Notes: a model not told the origin generated them from the letters alone. Positions 55,483 through 64,000 are shown, numbered from the stretch's first letter. The stretch is 64,000 bases of DNA from Bdellovibrio sp. BCCA (GCF_037996825.1 NZ_JBBNAC010000001.1:1364001-1428000), one strand, 5' to 3'. Numbers and translations: made by a program.

Positions 55483-55725
55483 TTATTGGTTGCGACGGAT
55501 TAACATGCCAGCAACAAAGCCGACAGTGGCTGCTCCAAGAATTGTGTAATAAGGATGAGCTTTTACAAAATCTTCGGATACATCCATAGCTTCGCGAGCT
55601 TTGTCCTGAACAGCATGGTAGCGATCTTCCCAACCGCTGCTCTGAAGTTCCTGCTTCACGCCTTTTTTGACGTTCTCTTTGATATTGCCAATGCTGTTTT
55701 TGAAATCGTTGGGTGTCGTTTCCAT
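55483..55725 (-). CDS. YqjD/ElaB-like (DUF883) protein
   Basis: 80 residues from ATG 55725 (AGGAG site). A charged helical N-terminal part (NIKENVKKGVKQEL) and a C-terminal hydrophobic segment TILGAATVGFVAGMLIRRN. E. coli YqjD anchors inactive ribosomes at the inner membrane in stationary phase; a similar job is inferred. It is upstream of the YqjE-like gene. Confidence 0.82.
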   Translation of the reverse strand: METTPNDFKNSIGNIKENVKKGVKQELQSSGWEDRYHAVQDKAREAMDVSEDFVKAHPYYTILGAATVGFVAGMLIRRNQ

Positions 55726-55897
55726 GTTCACTCCTTTTTGTGGTTGTTGGTAAGCACTGAATAGAAGAGAGCAGGAAAGATGCCAGGTCTTTCGCGATCT
55801 CAGTGGCAGCGGACGAAGTCCAGAGGGAAATCTGCCCTTTTCGCTCTGGGACACTTGCCCCATTTGACCACGACTTGGTGCTGGGCTAGGATGAGCC

Positions 55898-56422
55898 ATG
55901 AAAAAAGCTTTGGTTCTTTTTGCGCATCCGTTTTCAAAAAAATCTCGAGTCAATCGCACGATCATGGATTCTTTGCGAGGTCTTGATAACGTGCATGTAC
56001 ACGATCTTTACGAAGAGTATCCGTACTTTCATATCAAAGTTGATCGCGAACAAGAGCTGCTCCTGGAACACGATCTTGTAGTGTGGCAGCATCCTTTTTA
56101 TTGGTTCAGCATGCCGCCGTTACTCAAACTTTGGTGTGATGAAGTTTTGCGCCGGGATTTCGCCTATGGCCCGGATGGTTCTCGTTTGCAGGGAAAAGAT
56201 TTTCTTTTGTCTTTGACGACCGGAGGCTTGGCTGATCCGGGCAATTCACAATTAAACATTGAACCTTTTCTTGCACCTTATCAGCAAACCGTCAAAGTGT
56301 GCGGCATGAATTGGCAAACGCCTTTGGTAATGCATTCGACAGGAAACGCGACTCACGAAGAAATTCTTATGCATTCTGAAAAAGTTCGACAAACCTTATT
56401 GATGTACTGTGGGTGTCCTTAA
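55898..56422 (+). CDS. kefF: KefF-like NAD(P)H quinone oxidoreductase
   Basis: 174 residues, flavodoxin-like fold. Start VLFAHPFSKKSRVN (FMN-phosphate loop) and WQHPFYWFSMPPLLKLWCDEVL, both typical of KefF/KefG. Such proteins bind and activate the Kef potassium efflux system. Its stop shares a base with the following kefC start, as expected for the pair. Confidence 0.85.
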   Translation: MKKALVLFAHPFSKKSRVNRTIMDSLRGLDNVHVHDLYEEYPYFHIKVDREQELLLEHDLVVWQHPFYWFSMPPLLKLWCDEVLRRDFAYGPDGSRLQGKDFLLSLTTGGLADPGNSQLNIEPFLAPYQQTVKVCGMNWQTPLVMHSTGNATHEEILMHSEKVRQTLLMYCGCP

Positions 56423-58254
56423 TGGAAGCAAGCGGGCTTTATTATATTCTGATTTTTCTTGTGGCCGCTTTGATTTGCGTGCCGATCTGCAAGCGCCTTG
56501 GTTTTGGTTCTGTTTTGGGATATCTCTTAGCTGGACTTATCATCGGTCCTTTTGGTTTGGGACTCATCAAACGAGTCGAAGACATCATGCACCTTTCCGA
56601 ATTTGGTGTCGTGCTTTTGATGTTCATTATCGGTTTGGAATTAGAACCTAAAAAACTTTGGGAGATGCGCATTTCAATTTTTGGATTGGGCGGATTGCAA
56701 GTTTTGGTGGGCAGTGTGGTGATAGGTTTTGGAGCTTACCTTCTTTTTCCACTCTCAGCTTCGGCATCAGCTTTGATCGGAATGGCCTTCGCACTTTCGT
56801 CAACGGCCATTGGCTTGCAGCTTTTAGGAGAACGCCGATTGATGACGACGACTTCCGGGAGATCTGCCTTTTCCATTTTGCTTTTCCAAGACATCGCTGT
56901 CATCCCAATGATCGCGATCCTGCCTTTGATGGCGACGACAGCGAAGATCACCGAAACTCAAGAGGGAAGCCCGCTGTTGGGAGTTTTGCGTGTCATAGGC
57001 GTTTTGCTTTTAATGGTTATCGGAGGCCGACTTTTACTGCGTCCTCTTTTGCGCTGGGTTGCAGCTCAACACCTGCGGGAAATTTTCACGGCCTTTGCAC
57101 TGTTCTTGGTTGTGGGCATGTCGTTTGTGATGCAGCAACTGGGTGTTTCCATGGCTTTAGGAGCCTTTATGGCGGGTGTCCTATTAGCTGACAGCGAATA
57201 TCGCCACGCTCTAGAGACAGACATCGAACCTTTTAAAGGTTTGCTGATGGGATTGTTTTTTATCTCCGTCGGTATGTCGGTGAATCTTTATAAAGTTTTG
57301 CAAAGCCCCGGAATTTTCATCGGTTTGGTGCTTTTGGTATTTGCTGTAAAGACAATCATTCATGCGATCCTAGGAACCGTTTTTAAAATTCCATCCAAAC
57401 AACTTCCTTTTTTTGCACTTCTTCTTTCGCAAGTCGGGGAGTTTGCATTCGTCTTATTGGGAGCTGCGCAGGGATTCAAAATCCTGGATGTCGATTTGGT
57501 GGGAACTTTGGTAGCGATCGTCGCTTTGTCTATGTTGATGACGCCTTTAGTGGTGCTCTTCTATGACAAAATTTTGCTGCAGTTTCTTAAAAGAAAAGAA
57601 GACATGGAAGACGACAAGATTGAAAACGACAAGATTGAAAACGAAAACAATCCTGTGATCATCGCGGGCTTTGGTCGTTTTGGTCAGATCATCGGTCGCC
57701 TCCTTTATGCCAATCGTATTAAAGCGACGGTTCTTGACCATGAACCCAGTCAAATTGAAATGCTTCGCCGTTTTGGTTTTAAAGTTTATTATGGTGATGC
57801 GACTCGCATGGACCTATTGGAATCAGCGGGCGCTCATCAAGCGCAAATTTTAATCGTCGCCATTGATAACGTGGATGACAGTCTTAAGCTCGTGGATCTA
57901 GCTAAAGAAACATTTCCGCATTTAAAAATTTATGCCCGCGCTCGCAACGTCAATCATATGTATTTGTTGATGGATCGGAAGGTGGAGGTGATCGAGCGTG
58001 AGACATTTGAGTCTTCCTTGCGTATGGGCTCTTCCGTCTTGCGCGCTTTAGGGTGGCCCGCCTACCAAAGCGTTGTGGCTGCGAATATCTTTCGCGATCA
58101 CAACTTGGAAATGATCAAGGACCTGCACCAAAGAAGAGACAATCCGGACGAAATGATCGCGAAAACGAAACAAGCCCGCGATGATCTTGAAAAAATGTTC
58201 CAAAAGGAAAATCATTATCTAGAGCTTTCAGATCAAACTTGGGGCGGCGATTGA
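56422..58254 (+). CDS. kefC: KefC-like glutathione-regulated K+/H+ antiporter
   Basis: 610 residues from ATG 56422. About twelve membrane helices (residues 5-385), then a charged linker and a RCK/TrkA-N Rossmann domain (VIIAGFGRFGQIIGRLLY). Kef systems release K+ and acidify the cell in response to electrophile-glutathione adducts. The linker contains a perfect 15-base tandem duplication. The end overlaps the start of the Ppx/GppA-like gene. Confidence 0.9.
   Translation: MEASGLYYILIFLVAALICVPICKRLGFGSVLGYLLAGLIIGPFGLGLIKRVEDIMHLSEFGVVLLMFIIGLELEPKKLWEMRISIFGLGGLQVLVGSVVIGFGAYLLFPLSASASALIGMAFALSSTAIGLQLLGERRLMTTTSGRSAFSILLFQDIAVIPMIAILPLMATTAKITETQEGSPLLGVLRVIGVLLLMVIGGRLLLRPLLRWVAAQHLREIFTAFALFLVVGMSFVMQQLGVSMALGAFMAGVLLADSEYRHALETDIEPFKGLLMGLFFISVGMSVNLYKVLQSPGIFIGLVLLVFAVKTIIHAILGTVFKIPSKQLPFFALLLSQVGEFAFVLLGAAQGFKILDVDLVGTLVAIVALSMLMTPLVVLFYDKILLQFLKRKEDMEDDKIENDKIENENNPVIIAGFGRFGQIIGRLLYANRIKATVLDHEPSQIEMLRRFGFKVYYGDATRMDLLESAGAHQAQILIVAIDNVDDSLKLVDLAKETFPHLKIYARARNVNHMYLLMDRKVEVIERETFESSLRMGSSVLRALGWPAYQSVVAANIFRDHNLEMIKDLHQRRDNPDEMIAKTKQARDDLEKMFQKENHYLELSDQTWGGD
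57613..57642 (+). repeat. 15-bp perfect tandem duplication in kefC
   Basis: GACAAGATTGAAAAC occurs twice without a gap and encodes DKIEN twice in the linker between membrane and RCK domains. In frame, so it changes linker length only. Confidence 0.95.
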
Positions 58255-59258
58255 TGATGAAATATGTTTTAATACTGAGCGCAATTGTTTTTCTTGGAGA
58301 GGCCAGCTTCGCCGGTAACTGCCAGGAAAAACAGGGTGCTTTGGATTTTGGATCCGGAACAACGAAAGCTTTTGCGGCTCTTGTCGATGTCTGTAAAAAA
58401 CAAATTATTGAAGTGATCTATGAAGAGCGTCTTCCTATTGCTTTGAATGAAGCTTTAGAGAAATCTCCGAACAATGAAATTCCGGTGCCTGTTATTAGCG
58501 AAGCTCTGCCTCGTTATCAGGGCCTTGTCAAAAAAATGAAAGAATTGGAAGTAGGGAAGATTTATGCGGTGGCGACATCCGTTTTTAGAGTCGCTACAAA
58601 TGGCAAAGACATCGCTCAGAAGATTTCTACTGAACTCAAAATTCCCGTCAATATCATTTCTCAAGAGCGGGAAGCGGAGTTGGGTTTTTGGTCGGCTCTA
58701 GCACAAAAAAAGGTTTCTACAAATGATTCCATTGTGGTTTGGGATATCGGCGGAGGCTCCATGCAAATGTATTCCCGAGAACATGGAAAAGTGCATATTT
58801 ATCAGGGAAACCTTGCTTCGGTGACGTTCAAAAATAAAATTCTTGAAGTTTTGCAGTTTAAAAATCCCAAAGAAGTCTCTTCGCCCAATCCTATCGGTCG
58901 CCAGCGAGAAGCCGCTTTGCAGTTGGCAAAAAATCATGCGTATTTAAATGTTCCTACTTTCTTTAAAGAAAAAGCACCTCATGCACGCTGGATTGGTGTG
59001 GGTGGGGTTCTTTCGATGTCTGTGCAAAAACAAACGAAGAAAAACTCCTCTGAATTTGCGATAGAGGAGCTTGATGAAGCTTTAAAGCAACGGGTCTTTT
59101 TGCAGGATTCGCAAATTGAAAGTGACTACCGAGTTTCAGATATTTCAAATCTCGCCTTGGTTTTGGGATATATGCAGGCGCTAAAAATCCCTAAAGTCGA
59201 AACAGCCCAAGCTTCACTTGGACAAGGGCTGATTTACTCGGCTCTTCACGCCAAATAA
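58254..59258 (+). CDS. Exported Ppx/GppA-like phosphatase
   Basis: 334 residues from ATG 58254. Signal peptide (MMKYVLILSAIVFLGEASFA), then a Ppx/GppA fold: phosphate-1 loop LDFGSGTTK (D31), SQEREAE around the catalytic Glu, and phosphate-2 loop WDIGGGSMQMY. The known enzymes hydrolyse polyphosphate or pppGpp in the cytoplasm; export is unusual. Overlaps kefC by one base, so translation is coupled. Confidence 0.8.
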   Translation: MMKYVLILSAIVFLGEASFAGNCQEKQGALDFGSGTTKAFAALVDVCKKQIIEVIYEERLPIALNEALEKSPNNEIPVPVISEALPRYQGLVKKMKELEVGKIYAVATSVFRVATNGKDIAQKISTELKIPVNIISQEREAELGFWSALAQKKVSTNDSIVVWDIGGGSMQMYSREHGKVHIYQGNLASVTFKNKILEVLQFKNPKEVSSPNPIGRQREAALQLAKNHAYLNVPTFFKEKAPHARWIGVGGVLSMSVQKQTKKNSSEFAIEELDEALKQRVFLQDSQIESDYRVSDISNLALVLGYMQALKIPKVETAQASLGQGLIYSALHAK

Positions 59259-59259
59259 T

Positions 59260-60390
59260 TTAAGCGTTTAAAATCGCCGCTGCAGGGGACTGTGTCGGCA
59301 TATCCTTATCAGTTAATACGATGACCTCGCCACCGTGACGGATCACCTCACACGCGATATCGTCTAAGATATCATCGTCTTTAGAGTCTATCTGTTTTTC
59401 GTGAAAAGTGATCTGACTGCTACGGCGATGCAAGTGTCCCCAGATCTCGCTGTTGTTGCGAAGGAATAAAGTTTTTACTTTGCCGTTCAGCGCCGCCCGT
59501 GAAATTTTGATCAGATCATCGATGACTTTTTTCTGACGGTTCAATTCTTCCATTTCCAGAGTCGAAAGATTTTTATGCTTAGTCATATTGTTTTGGATGT
59601 GCAAATTCGCTTGATGAATTAAGGCCTCCATGCGAGGCATACCTTTGCTTGGATCGATTTTACAAAGAACCGGAGCAGGATGCGTGCACACTTCTTTGTA
59701 GGCGGTGAAAAACGTTTCATTGGTAAAAACAAAAAGAGGCAGTGTTTTATAGCCTTGTTCCTTGCTGATCTTCGCTTCAATCCAGCGCAAGAAAAGTTTT
59801 GCGCCGGATTTTTTCTTAAACTGTGTATCTTGAGAACCACGTCCGCGCAGTTGGGATTTTAAATGGGGAATTTGTGCGGTCTCGGACTCATCATGATGTT
59901 TCCAGTGAATGCTATTGCTGTGCTGTCCCTGGTGAAACAAGAAAGTGTGCACTTCCGTGCCGGTCCCACCGTCGCAGTTTAGGAGCAAAGCTTCTTCTGC
60001 AGAGAGAACAAGCGCATGATAGGTATGATCTCCCTGCAAATCTTCAAGCAGAGGTTTGAGGTGAAAAGTTTCCGCCACCACGACTTTGGAAGGCATTTCA
60101 TGATTGGCAATGAAATAGCCGTTCCAATGTTTGTTAACAAAGATCGCAAGACCTTGTTCCCGGGACGACAGGGGTTCCGCGGGATTAAATTTGTAAAGCG
60201 TTTGCAAGAGATTTTCGCGCAGCTCTTCGCGAGGATCAAAAGAAAGGAGATAAGTCGCTCTGCGCACGAGGGCTTCGTATTCAAGTTGAAGAGTTTTTTC
60301 TGGCATGCCGGGAATGTATATCGAAATGCACGGCCCATCCTGGACAGAGGTGAGACGTAAGAGATCATCATGAGTCAGCTTTTCAATCAT
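59260..60390 (-). CDS. Bacterial eRF1-like (baeRF) protein
   Basis: 376 residues. Its layout fits the baeRF proteins: an N-terminal VQDGPCISIYIPG segment, a middle region (LSSREQGLAIFVN; SAEEALLLNCDG), and a C-terminal domain like the eRF1 L7Ae-type part (GKVKTLFLRNNSEIWG; ACEVIRHGGEVIVL). The family is proposed to act in ribosome rescue or hibernation. It is divergent from a second baeRF-like gene with 145 bases between. Confidence 0.7.
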   Translation of the reverse strand: MIEKLTHDDLLRLTSVQDGPCISIYIPGMPEKTLQLEYEALVRRATYLLSFDPREELRENLLQTLYKFNPAEPLSSREQGLAIFVNKHWNGYFIANHEMPSKVVVAETFHLKPLLEDLQGDHTYHALVLSAEEALLLNCDGGTGTEVHTFLFHQGQHSNSIHWKHHDESETAQIPHLKSQLRGRGSQDTQFKKKSGAKLFLRWIEAKISKEQGYKTLPLFVFTNETFFTAYKEVCTHPAPVLCKIDPSKGMPRMEALIHQANLHIQNNMTKHKNLSTLEMEELNRQKKVIDDLIKISRAALNGKVKTLFLRNNSEIWGHLHRRSSQITFHEKQIDSKDDDILDDIACEVIRHGGEVIVLTDKDMPTQSPAAAILNA

Positions 60391-60485
60391 AGTTTCCTCC
60401 GTACACTCAGCTCAGTTTTTTCATGATCTCGTGAAGAACGTTGAAACTCAAAACGTCATTTAACAGTCCAGTGTGAGGGGTCATC

Positions 60486-60514
60486 TTGAGAGAATTGGCA
60501 GAGCTTCGTATCAT
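60486..60514 (+). promoter_or_regulatory. Sigma-70 promoter for the host-attachment/baeRF12-like gene
   Basis: TTGAGA (60486-60491) and TATCAT (60509-60514), each 5/6, with a 17-base spacer. Start near 60521 leaves a short leader containing GCGAGG before ATG 60536. Confidence 0.6.
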
Positions 60515-60535
60515 AGAGGAAAAGCGAGGATGAAC

Positions 60536-60988
60536 ATGAAAACCTGGATAGTTGTAGCATGCAGAACCGAGGCAAAAGTGTTTGAATACGCAAATAAACA
60601 GAGCAGTGACGTGGAATTCGTCACTAAACTGGAGAACCCACGAGGTCGTTTGAAGGCTCAGGAAATCAATGCGGATAAGCCCGGAGTTTTTTCAAGCGTT
60701 ATGTCCCATGGAACTCGCCTTGTGGGACCTCAATCACCTACGGAACGAGTGGCACAGGAGTTCGCCAAAAAGATATCGGACTTTTTGGAGATTTCTCGAC
60801 AGCAGGGTGCTTTTGATGACTTGGTCCTTTTTGCCGACCCTCATTTTTTAGGCCGGTTGAGAAGCGCATTTACTAAAAAACTCCGCCAATGCGTGTCTAA
60901 AGAGATCACTAAAGATCTTGGAGCCGTGACAACGGAAGAGATTAGAATCCGTTTATGGCCGGAACCCTCGGCTTCAGCTCCTCTGTAG
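60536..60988 (+). CDS. Host_attach-family protein (baeRF family 12-like)
   Basis: 150 residues from ATG 60536, preferred over ATG 60530 given the predicted transcript start and GAGG six bases before it. Begins MKTWIVVACRTEAKVFEY like the 'protein required for attachment to host cells' family, now classed among baeRF proteins. The domain continues FADPHFLGRLRSAFTKKL. It is probably a translation or ribosome-stress factor rather than an adhesin. Confidence 0.75.
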   Translation: MKTWIVVACRTEAKVFEYANKQSSDVEFVTKLENPRGRLKAQEINADKPGVFSSVMSHGTRLVGPQSPTERVAQEFAKKISDFLEISRQQGAFDDLVLFADPHFLGRLRSAFTKKLRQCVSKEITKDLGAVTTEEIRIRLWPEPSASAPL

Positions 60989-61011
60989 GATTGAAGTGCG
61001 CATGACGCAAG

Positions 61012-61027
61012 CATACTTTTTAGTATG
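61012..61027. repeat. Dyad upstream of tolC-RND
   Basis: CATACT-TTTT-AGTATG is a perfect palindrome with a four-base centre, 50 bases before the tolC start. It could be a repressor site for the efflux operon or a short terminator for the gene before it. Confidence 0.35.
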
Positions 61028-61077
61028 TTAAAAATCTTTGTTTTGAAAATTCAAAGACCTTGGTAAGAATGTTGATC

Positions 61078-62355
61078 ATGCGTACTAATTTAAAATTGTT
61101 TCTTTTTGTTTTTTCTCTTTTATCCTTACAATCCGCATCCGCTGCCACTTTACAAGAAGCCTTTCAGTCTGCTTTGCAAAAAAATGAGACTGTGGGCTTG
61201 AGTAAAGAACGCCTGGTTCAGTCTCAAGAAAGAGTGTCCCAGGTTCGTGGTGGACTTTATCCTCAGGTGGCGCTCAATGCGACGCACATGATTCAACCGC
61301 GGCCTTCGGATCCGGTGGCGCGGGAATTTTTTCCTGAGAAGCAGACGACGATCAATCTCTCGGCGAACCAAGTATTGTTCCGTGGCCTCCGAGAGTTTGC
61401 AGGTCTTCGCCAACAAAAAGACTTGGTGGCTTCTCAAGAAGAACTTCGCAACCTAACTATGGTGCAGCTCTACCAAGAAGTCGCAACGGCGTACTTAAGT
61501 GTTTTGACTTTGGAAAGAGATCTTAAAAATCTCGATGTTCAAGTGAAACTTTATGAAGACCGTGTCTCTGAATTGCAAACCCGTGCTCGTCGTGGAGAGT
61601 CGAACTCCAATGAGGTTTTAACGGCGCAATCCACAGAGGCGGCGTTGAAGGCCGAAGCTCAGCTCAATCGCGGTCAGCTCCGCATGGCCCGAGAAAATTT
61701 CGCTTTCGTGACGGGCTTGTCTTCCGAAGAAGTTTTAAATGACCCGAATTTGGCGGGAGGTAAAAAACTCGCCCCTTTAGCTGATTATTTGAAACGTGTG
61801 GAAGAACGTTACGATGTGAAAGCGGCTCGTGAACAGTTCAGCGCCATGGAAGAAGAAGTGTCCATTGCCAAGGGAGCGCATTGGCCTTCTTTGGATTTGA
61901 CGGGCAATTATTATTTTAAACGTCCCGAAGGTTTCACAGAAGATTTGAATTGGGATTTGCAGTTCCGTTTCACTCTGCCGATTTTTGAAGGCGGCTCCAC
62001 GCAAAGTAAAGTGCGTGAAGCGGCGTCGAAAAGAATGGAAGCGGATTTAAACTTAAGCCGCATCCGTCGCCAGGCTACTCAGGAAATTTCTTCTTATTAC
62101 GAAACTTTCCAAACAAGACAAAAACAAGTGGAAGCTTTGGAAAAATCCGCAAGCCTTGCGGAGAAGAACTATCAAGTGATGCAAAGAGATTACCGTCGCG
62201 GTCTTTCGCGCAATATCGACGTGCAACAGGCTTTGACGGATTTCCGTACGGCCACACGCAGCTTGGATCAAGCCCGCTTTGCCGTTCAACTTGATTTGAT
62301 TCACTTGCAAATTGCTTCAGCAGAAATCACAGCACCGGCTGTGAAGGAAGAATAG
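61078..62355 (+). CDS. TolC-family outer-membrane efflux protein
   Basis: 425 residues from ATG 61078; signal peptide to SASA. Two repeated long alpha-helical hairpin halves with short beta segments (TINLSANQVLFRG; RFTLPIFEGGSTQSK). It forms the outer-membrane duct of a tripartite pump, with the RND gene two bases downstream. No membrane fusion protein gene lies between them. Confidence 0.88.
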   Translation: MRTNLKLFLFVFSLLSLQSASAATLQEAFQSALQKNETVGLSKERLVQSQERVSQVRGGLYPQVALNATHMIQPRPSDPVAREFFPEKQTTINLSANQVLFRGLREFAGLRQQKDLVASQEELRNLTMVQLYQEVATAYLSVLTLERDLKNLDVQVKLYEDRVSELQTRARRGESNSNEVLTAQSTEAALKAEAQLNRGQLRMARENFAFVTGLSSEEVLNDPNLAGGKKLAPLADYLKRVEERYDVKAAREQFSAMEEEVSIAKGAHWPSLDLTGNYYFKRPEGFTEDLNWDLQFRFTLPIFEGGSTQSKVREAASKRMEADLNLSRIRRQATQEISSYYETFQTRQKQVEALEKSASLAEKNYQVMQRDYRRGLSRNIDVQQALTDFRTATRSLDQARFAVQLDLIHLQIASAEITAPAVKEE

Positions 62356-62357
62356 AA

Positions 62358-64000
62358 ATGACTTTATCCGATTTATCCATCCGTAGACCCGTCTTTGCAT
62401 GGATGCTCATGTTTGGTTTGATCGTCTTTGGTGCGATCAGCTTTATGCGTATGGGGGTGAGCGAACTTCCCGACGTGGATTTCCCAGTGATCGCTTTGTC
62501 AGTTCGTTACGAAGGGGCCGCTCCGGAGGTGATGGAAGCTGACGTGATCGATCCGATTGAGGATGCTCTTATCAGTATTCAAGGCGTTAAAAATATCACT
62601 TCAATTGCGCGTAACAGTTCGGCTGACGTGACGATTGAATTTGATTTGGAACGCAATATCGATGTGGCCTTCCAAGACGTACAAGCCAAGATGTCGCAAA
62701 TTCAAGCGGCCTTGCCTCGCAATATGGACCCTCCGACGGTGATGAAAATCAACCCGGAAGATTTCCCGATCATGTGGTTGTCTCTTTCCAGTTCAACAAT
62801 GCCGATGGAAGAGATGATGATCTTTGTGAAAGATCATATCCGTGACCGTCTTACAACGGTACCTGGTGTTGGTAACTTATGGATGCCAGGTTACTTAGAA
62901 CCTAACTTGCGCGTGTGGGTTCGTAATAAAGACTTAAATAAGTATGCTTTATCCGTGACGGACGTGATCAACACTTTACGTTCTGAGCATGCGGAACCTC
63001 CGGCGGGTCGTTCGGAATACAATAAAACAGAATACTCTTTGCGCACCTTGGGTGAAGCTAAGAAGCTTGAGCAGTTTGATAATATTCTTGTGAACACACG
63101 CGGCGGGGGACCAAACTACAATCCGATTTCTTTAGGAAAAGTGGCGGACTTTAAAGAGGGCATGGTTGATGTCGTGCAGTTTGCCCGTGCAAATGGAAAA
63201 TCAGCGGTCGGTCTGGGTGTTGTTAAACAGCGTGGTTCAAACGCCGTTTCTGTTGCCCATGCAGTAAAAGAGCGTATCGCGGAAATTCAAAAGACATTGC
63301 CTGAAGGAACCCAGATTGTTGTGAACTATGATGGAACGAAGTTCGTGGAAGAATCTGTTCACGAACTTGTTTTGACATTGGTGTTGGCAGCTCTTTTGAC
63401 ATCACTAGTGTGCTGGTTGTTCTTAGGATCTTGGTCGTCGACCTTCAACGTTTTGCTTGCGATCCCGACTTCGGTTTTAGGAAGCTTCATCATTCTTTAT
63501 TTTGCCGGCTTTACGCTGAATATCTTTACGTTGATGGGATTGAGTCTCGCCATCGGTATCGTCGTCGATGATGCCATCATGGTTTTAGAGAATATCATCC
63601 GTCACTTGGAGATGGGGAAAAAGCGTCGTGAAGCGGCTTTAGTCGGTGCTCGTGAGATCACGTTTGCTGCGATGGCAGCTTCGGTTTCACTGGTTGCGAT
63701 CTTCTTGCCGATTGCTTTCATGGAAGGATTGATTGGTCGCTTCTTGTTCCAATTCGGCGTGACGATGAGTGCGGCGGTGATGATCTCATTGCTGGAAGCT
63801 TTGACGTTAACACCGATGCGTGCATCGCAATTCGTAGAATCGGGTCATCGTAAAACTCGCTTGGGCCGAGGATTTGAAGCGGGCTTCGATAAGTTGCGTG
63901 ACGTTTACACAAAATCTTTGAATGTCGCTTTAAGAAATCGCTGGAAGGTCATTATTGCTTCTCTGGTGTTCTTTATCTTGAGCTTCTCGTCTGTCGCTTT
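62358..64000 (+). CDS. RND multidrug efflux transporter, AcrB/MdtB type (3' end missing)
   Basis: About 547 codons visible. First membrane helix after SIRRPVFAWML, porter domain (DPPTVMKIN...), then TM2-TM6 with the proton-relay Asp pair in GIVVDDAIMVLEN. Continues past the window. Co-transcribed with tolC. The missing fusion protein gene could lie downstream. Confidence 0.9.
   Translation, partial: MTLSDLSIRRPVFAWMLMFGLIVFGAISFMRMGVSELPDVDFPVIALSVRYEGAAPEVMEADVIDPIEDALISIQGVKNITSIARNSSADVTIEFDLERNIDVAFQDVQAKMSQIQAALPRNMDPPTVMKINPEDFPIMWLSLSSSTMPMEEMMIFVKDHIRDRLTTVPGVGNLWMPGYLEPNLRVWVRNKDLNKYALSVTDVINTLRSEHAEPPAGRSEYNKTEYSLRTLGEAKKLEQFDNILVNTRGGGPNYNPISLGKVADFKEGMVDVVQFARANGKSAVGLGVVKQRGSNAVSVAHAVKERIAEIQKTLPEGTQIVVNYDGTKFVEESVHELVLTLVLAALLTSLVCWLFLGSWSSTFNVLLAIPTSVLGSFIILYFAGFTLNIFTLMGLSLAIGIVVDDAIMVLENIIRHLEMGKKRREAALVGAREITFAAMAASVSLVAIFLPIAFMEGLIGRFLFQFGVTMSAAVMISLLEALTLTPMRASQFVESGHRKTRLGRGFEAGFDKLRDVYTKSLNVALRNRWKVIIASLVFFILSFSSVA

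Noticed and set aside
1-64000. CRISPR arrays, insertion sequences, prophage or integrase-flanked islands
   Set aside because: No regularly spaced repeats, transposase or integrase motifs were seen on either strand; gene content and spacing are uniform.

Overview
The window reads as chromosomal core plus lineage-specific DNA from a Gram-negative bacterium of the Bdellovibrio type (Bdellovibrionota). This is inferred from the gene content: a BamA/Skp/Lpx envelope cluster, a type IV pilus pilB-pilT-pilC-pilS-pilR cluster, many secreted lipoproteins and sigma-54 activators, and a FliA (sigma-28)-like promoter, the factor that drives attack-phase genes in Bdellovibrio. Coding density is high. No intergenic stretch exceeds 300 bases, and I see no insertion sequence, prophage, CRISPR array or rRNA. 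One tRNA-Arg gene is present. Both ends are cut: mazG on the left and an RND pump gene on the right.

Layout. (1) 0-6.7 kb: mazG (minus), then pgpH-ybeY, a short candidate RNA unit, prfB with the classical +1 frameshift, and lolC/E-lolD. (2) 6.9-8.8 kb: a large unknown lipoprotein behind a FliA-like promoter. (3) 9-17.8 kb: bamA, skp, lpxA, a Gfo/Idh oxidoreductase (possible GnnA), lpxB, lpxK, an LpxL-type acyltransferase and a DUF3108 lipoprotein. (4) 17.9-27.8 kb: an orphan LuxR-type regulator, a protein with two cyclic-nucleotide-binding domains, two GT9 heptosyltransferases, an RluA synthase, a CHASE2 kinase/NtrC-type regulator pair, ribF and a degenerate AroE-like protein. (5) 27.9-34.9 kb: the pilus cluster, in which the PilT-like ATPase has lost its catalytic residues. 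(6) 35-43.4 kb: DJ-1 and ferritin-like genes, then six closely packed exported genes: a PstS-like binding protein, a four-heme lipoprotein, a YceI protein, a diheme lipoprotein, a beta-barrel with an N-terminal heme site, and a porin. (7) 43.4-52.5 kb: HerA-like ATPase, ClC transporter, GNAT enzyme with tRNA-Arg, App1-like protein, a 35-residue membrane protein, M1 peptidase, TruC-like synthase and an L,D-transpeptidase. (8) 52.5-61 kb: a redox and translation-stress block with a DsbA-like protein, a DJ-1 protein, a receiver-less sigma-54 activator, YqjE- and YqjD-like proteins, KefF-KefC, an exported Ppx/GppA-like protein and a divergent pair of bacterial eRF1-like (baeRF) proteins. (9) 61 kb to the end: TolC and an RND pump.

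Best candidates for undescribed biology are the six-gene cytochrome/binding-protein/porin operon (36.4-43.4 kb), the catalytically dead PilT between pilB and pilC, the baeRF/YqjD/KefFC stress block, the exported Ppx/GppA protein, and the compact RNA unit with a C-rich loop in front of an apparently leaderless prfB. All functions are inferred by reading motifs; no database search was run.
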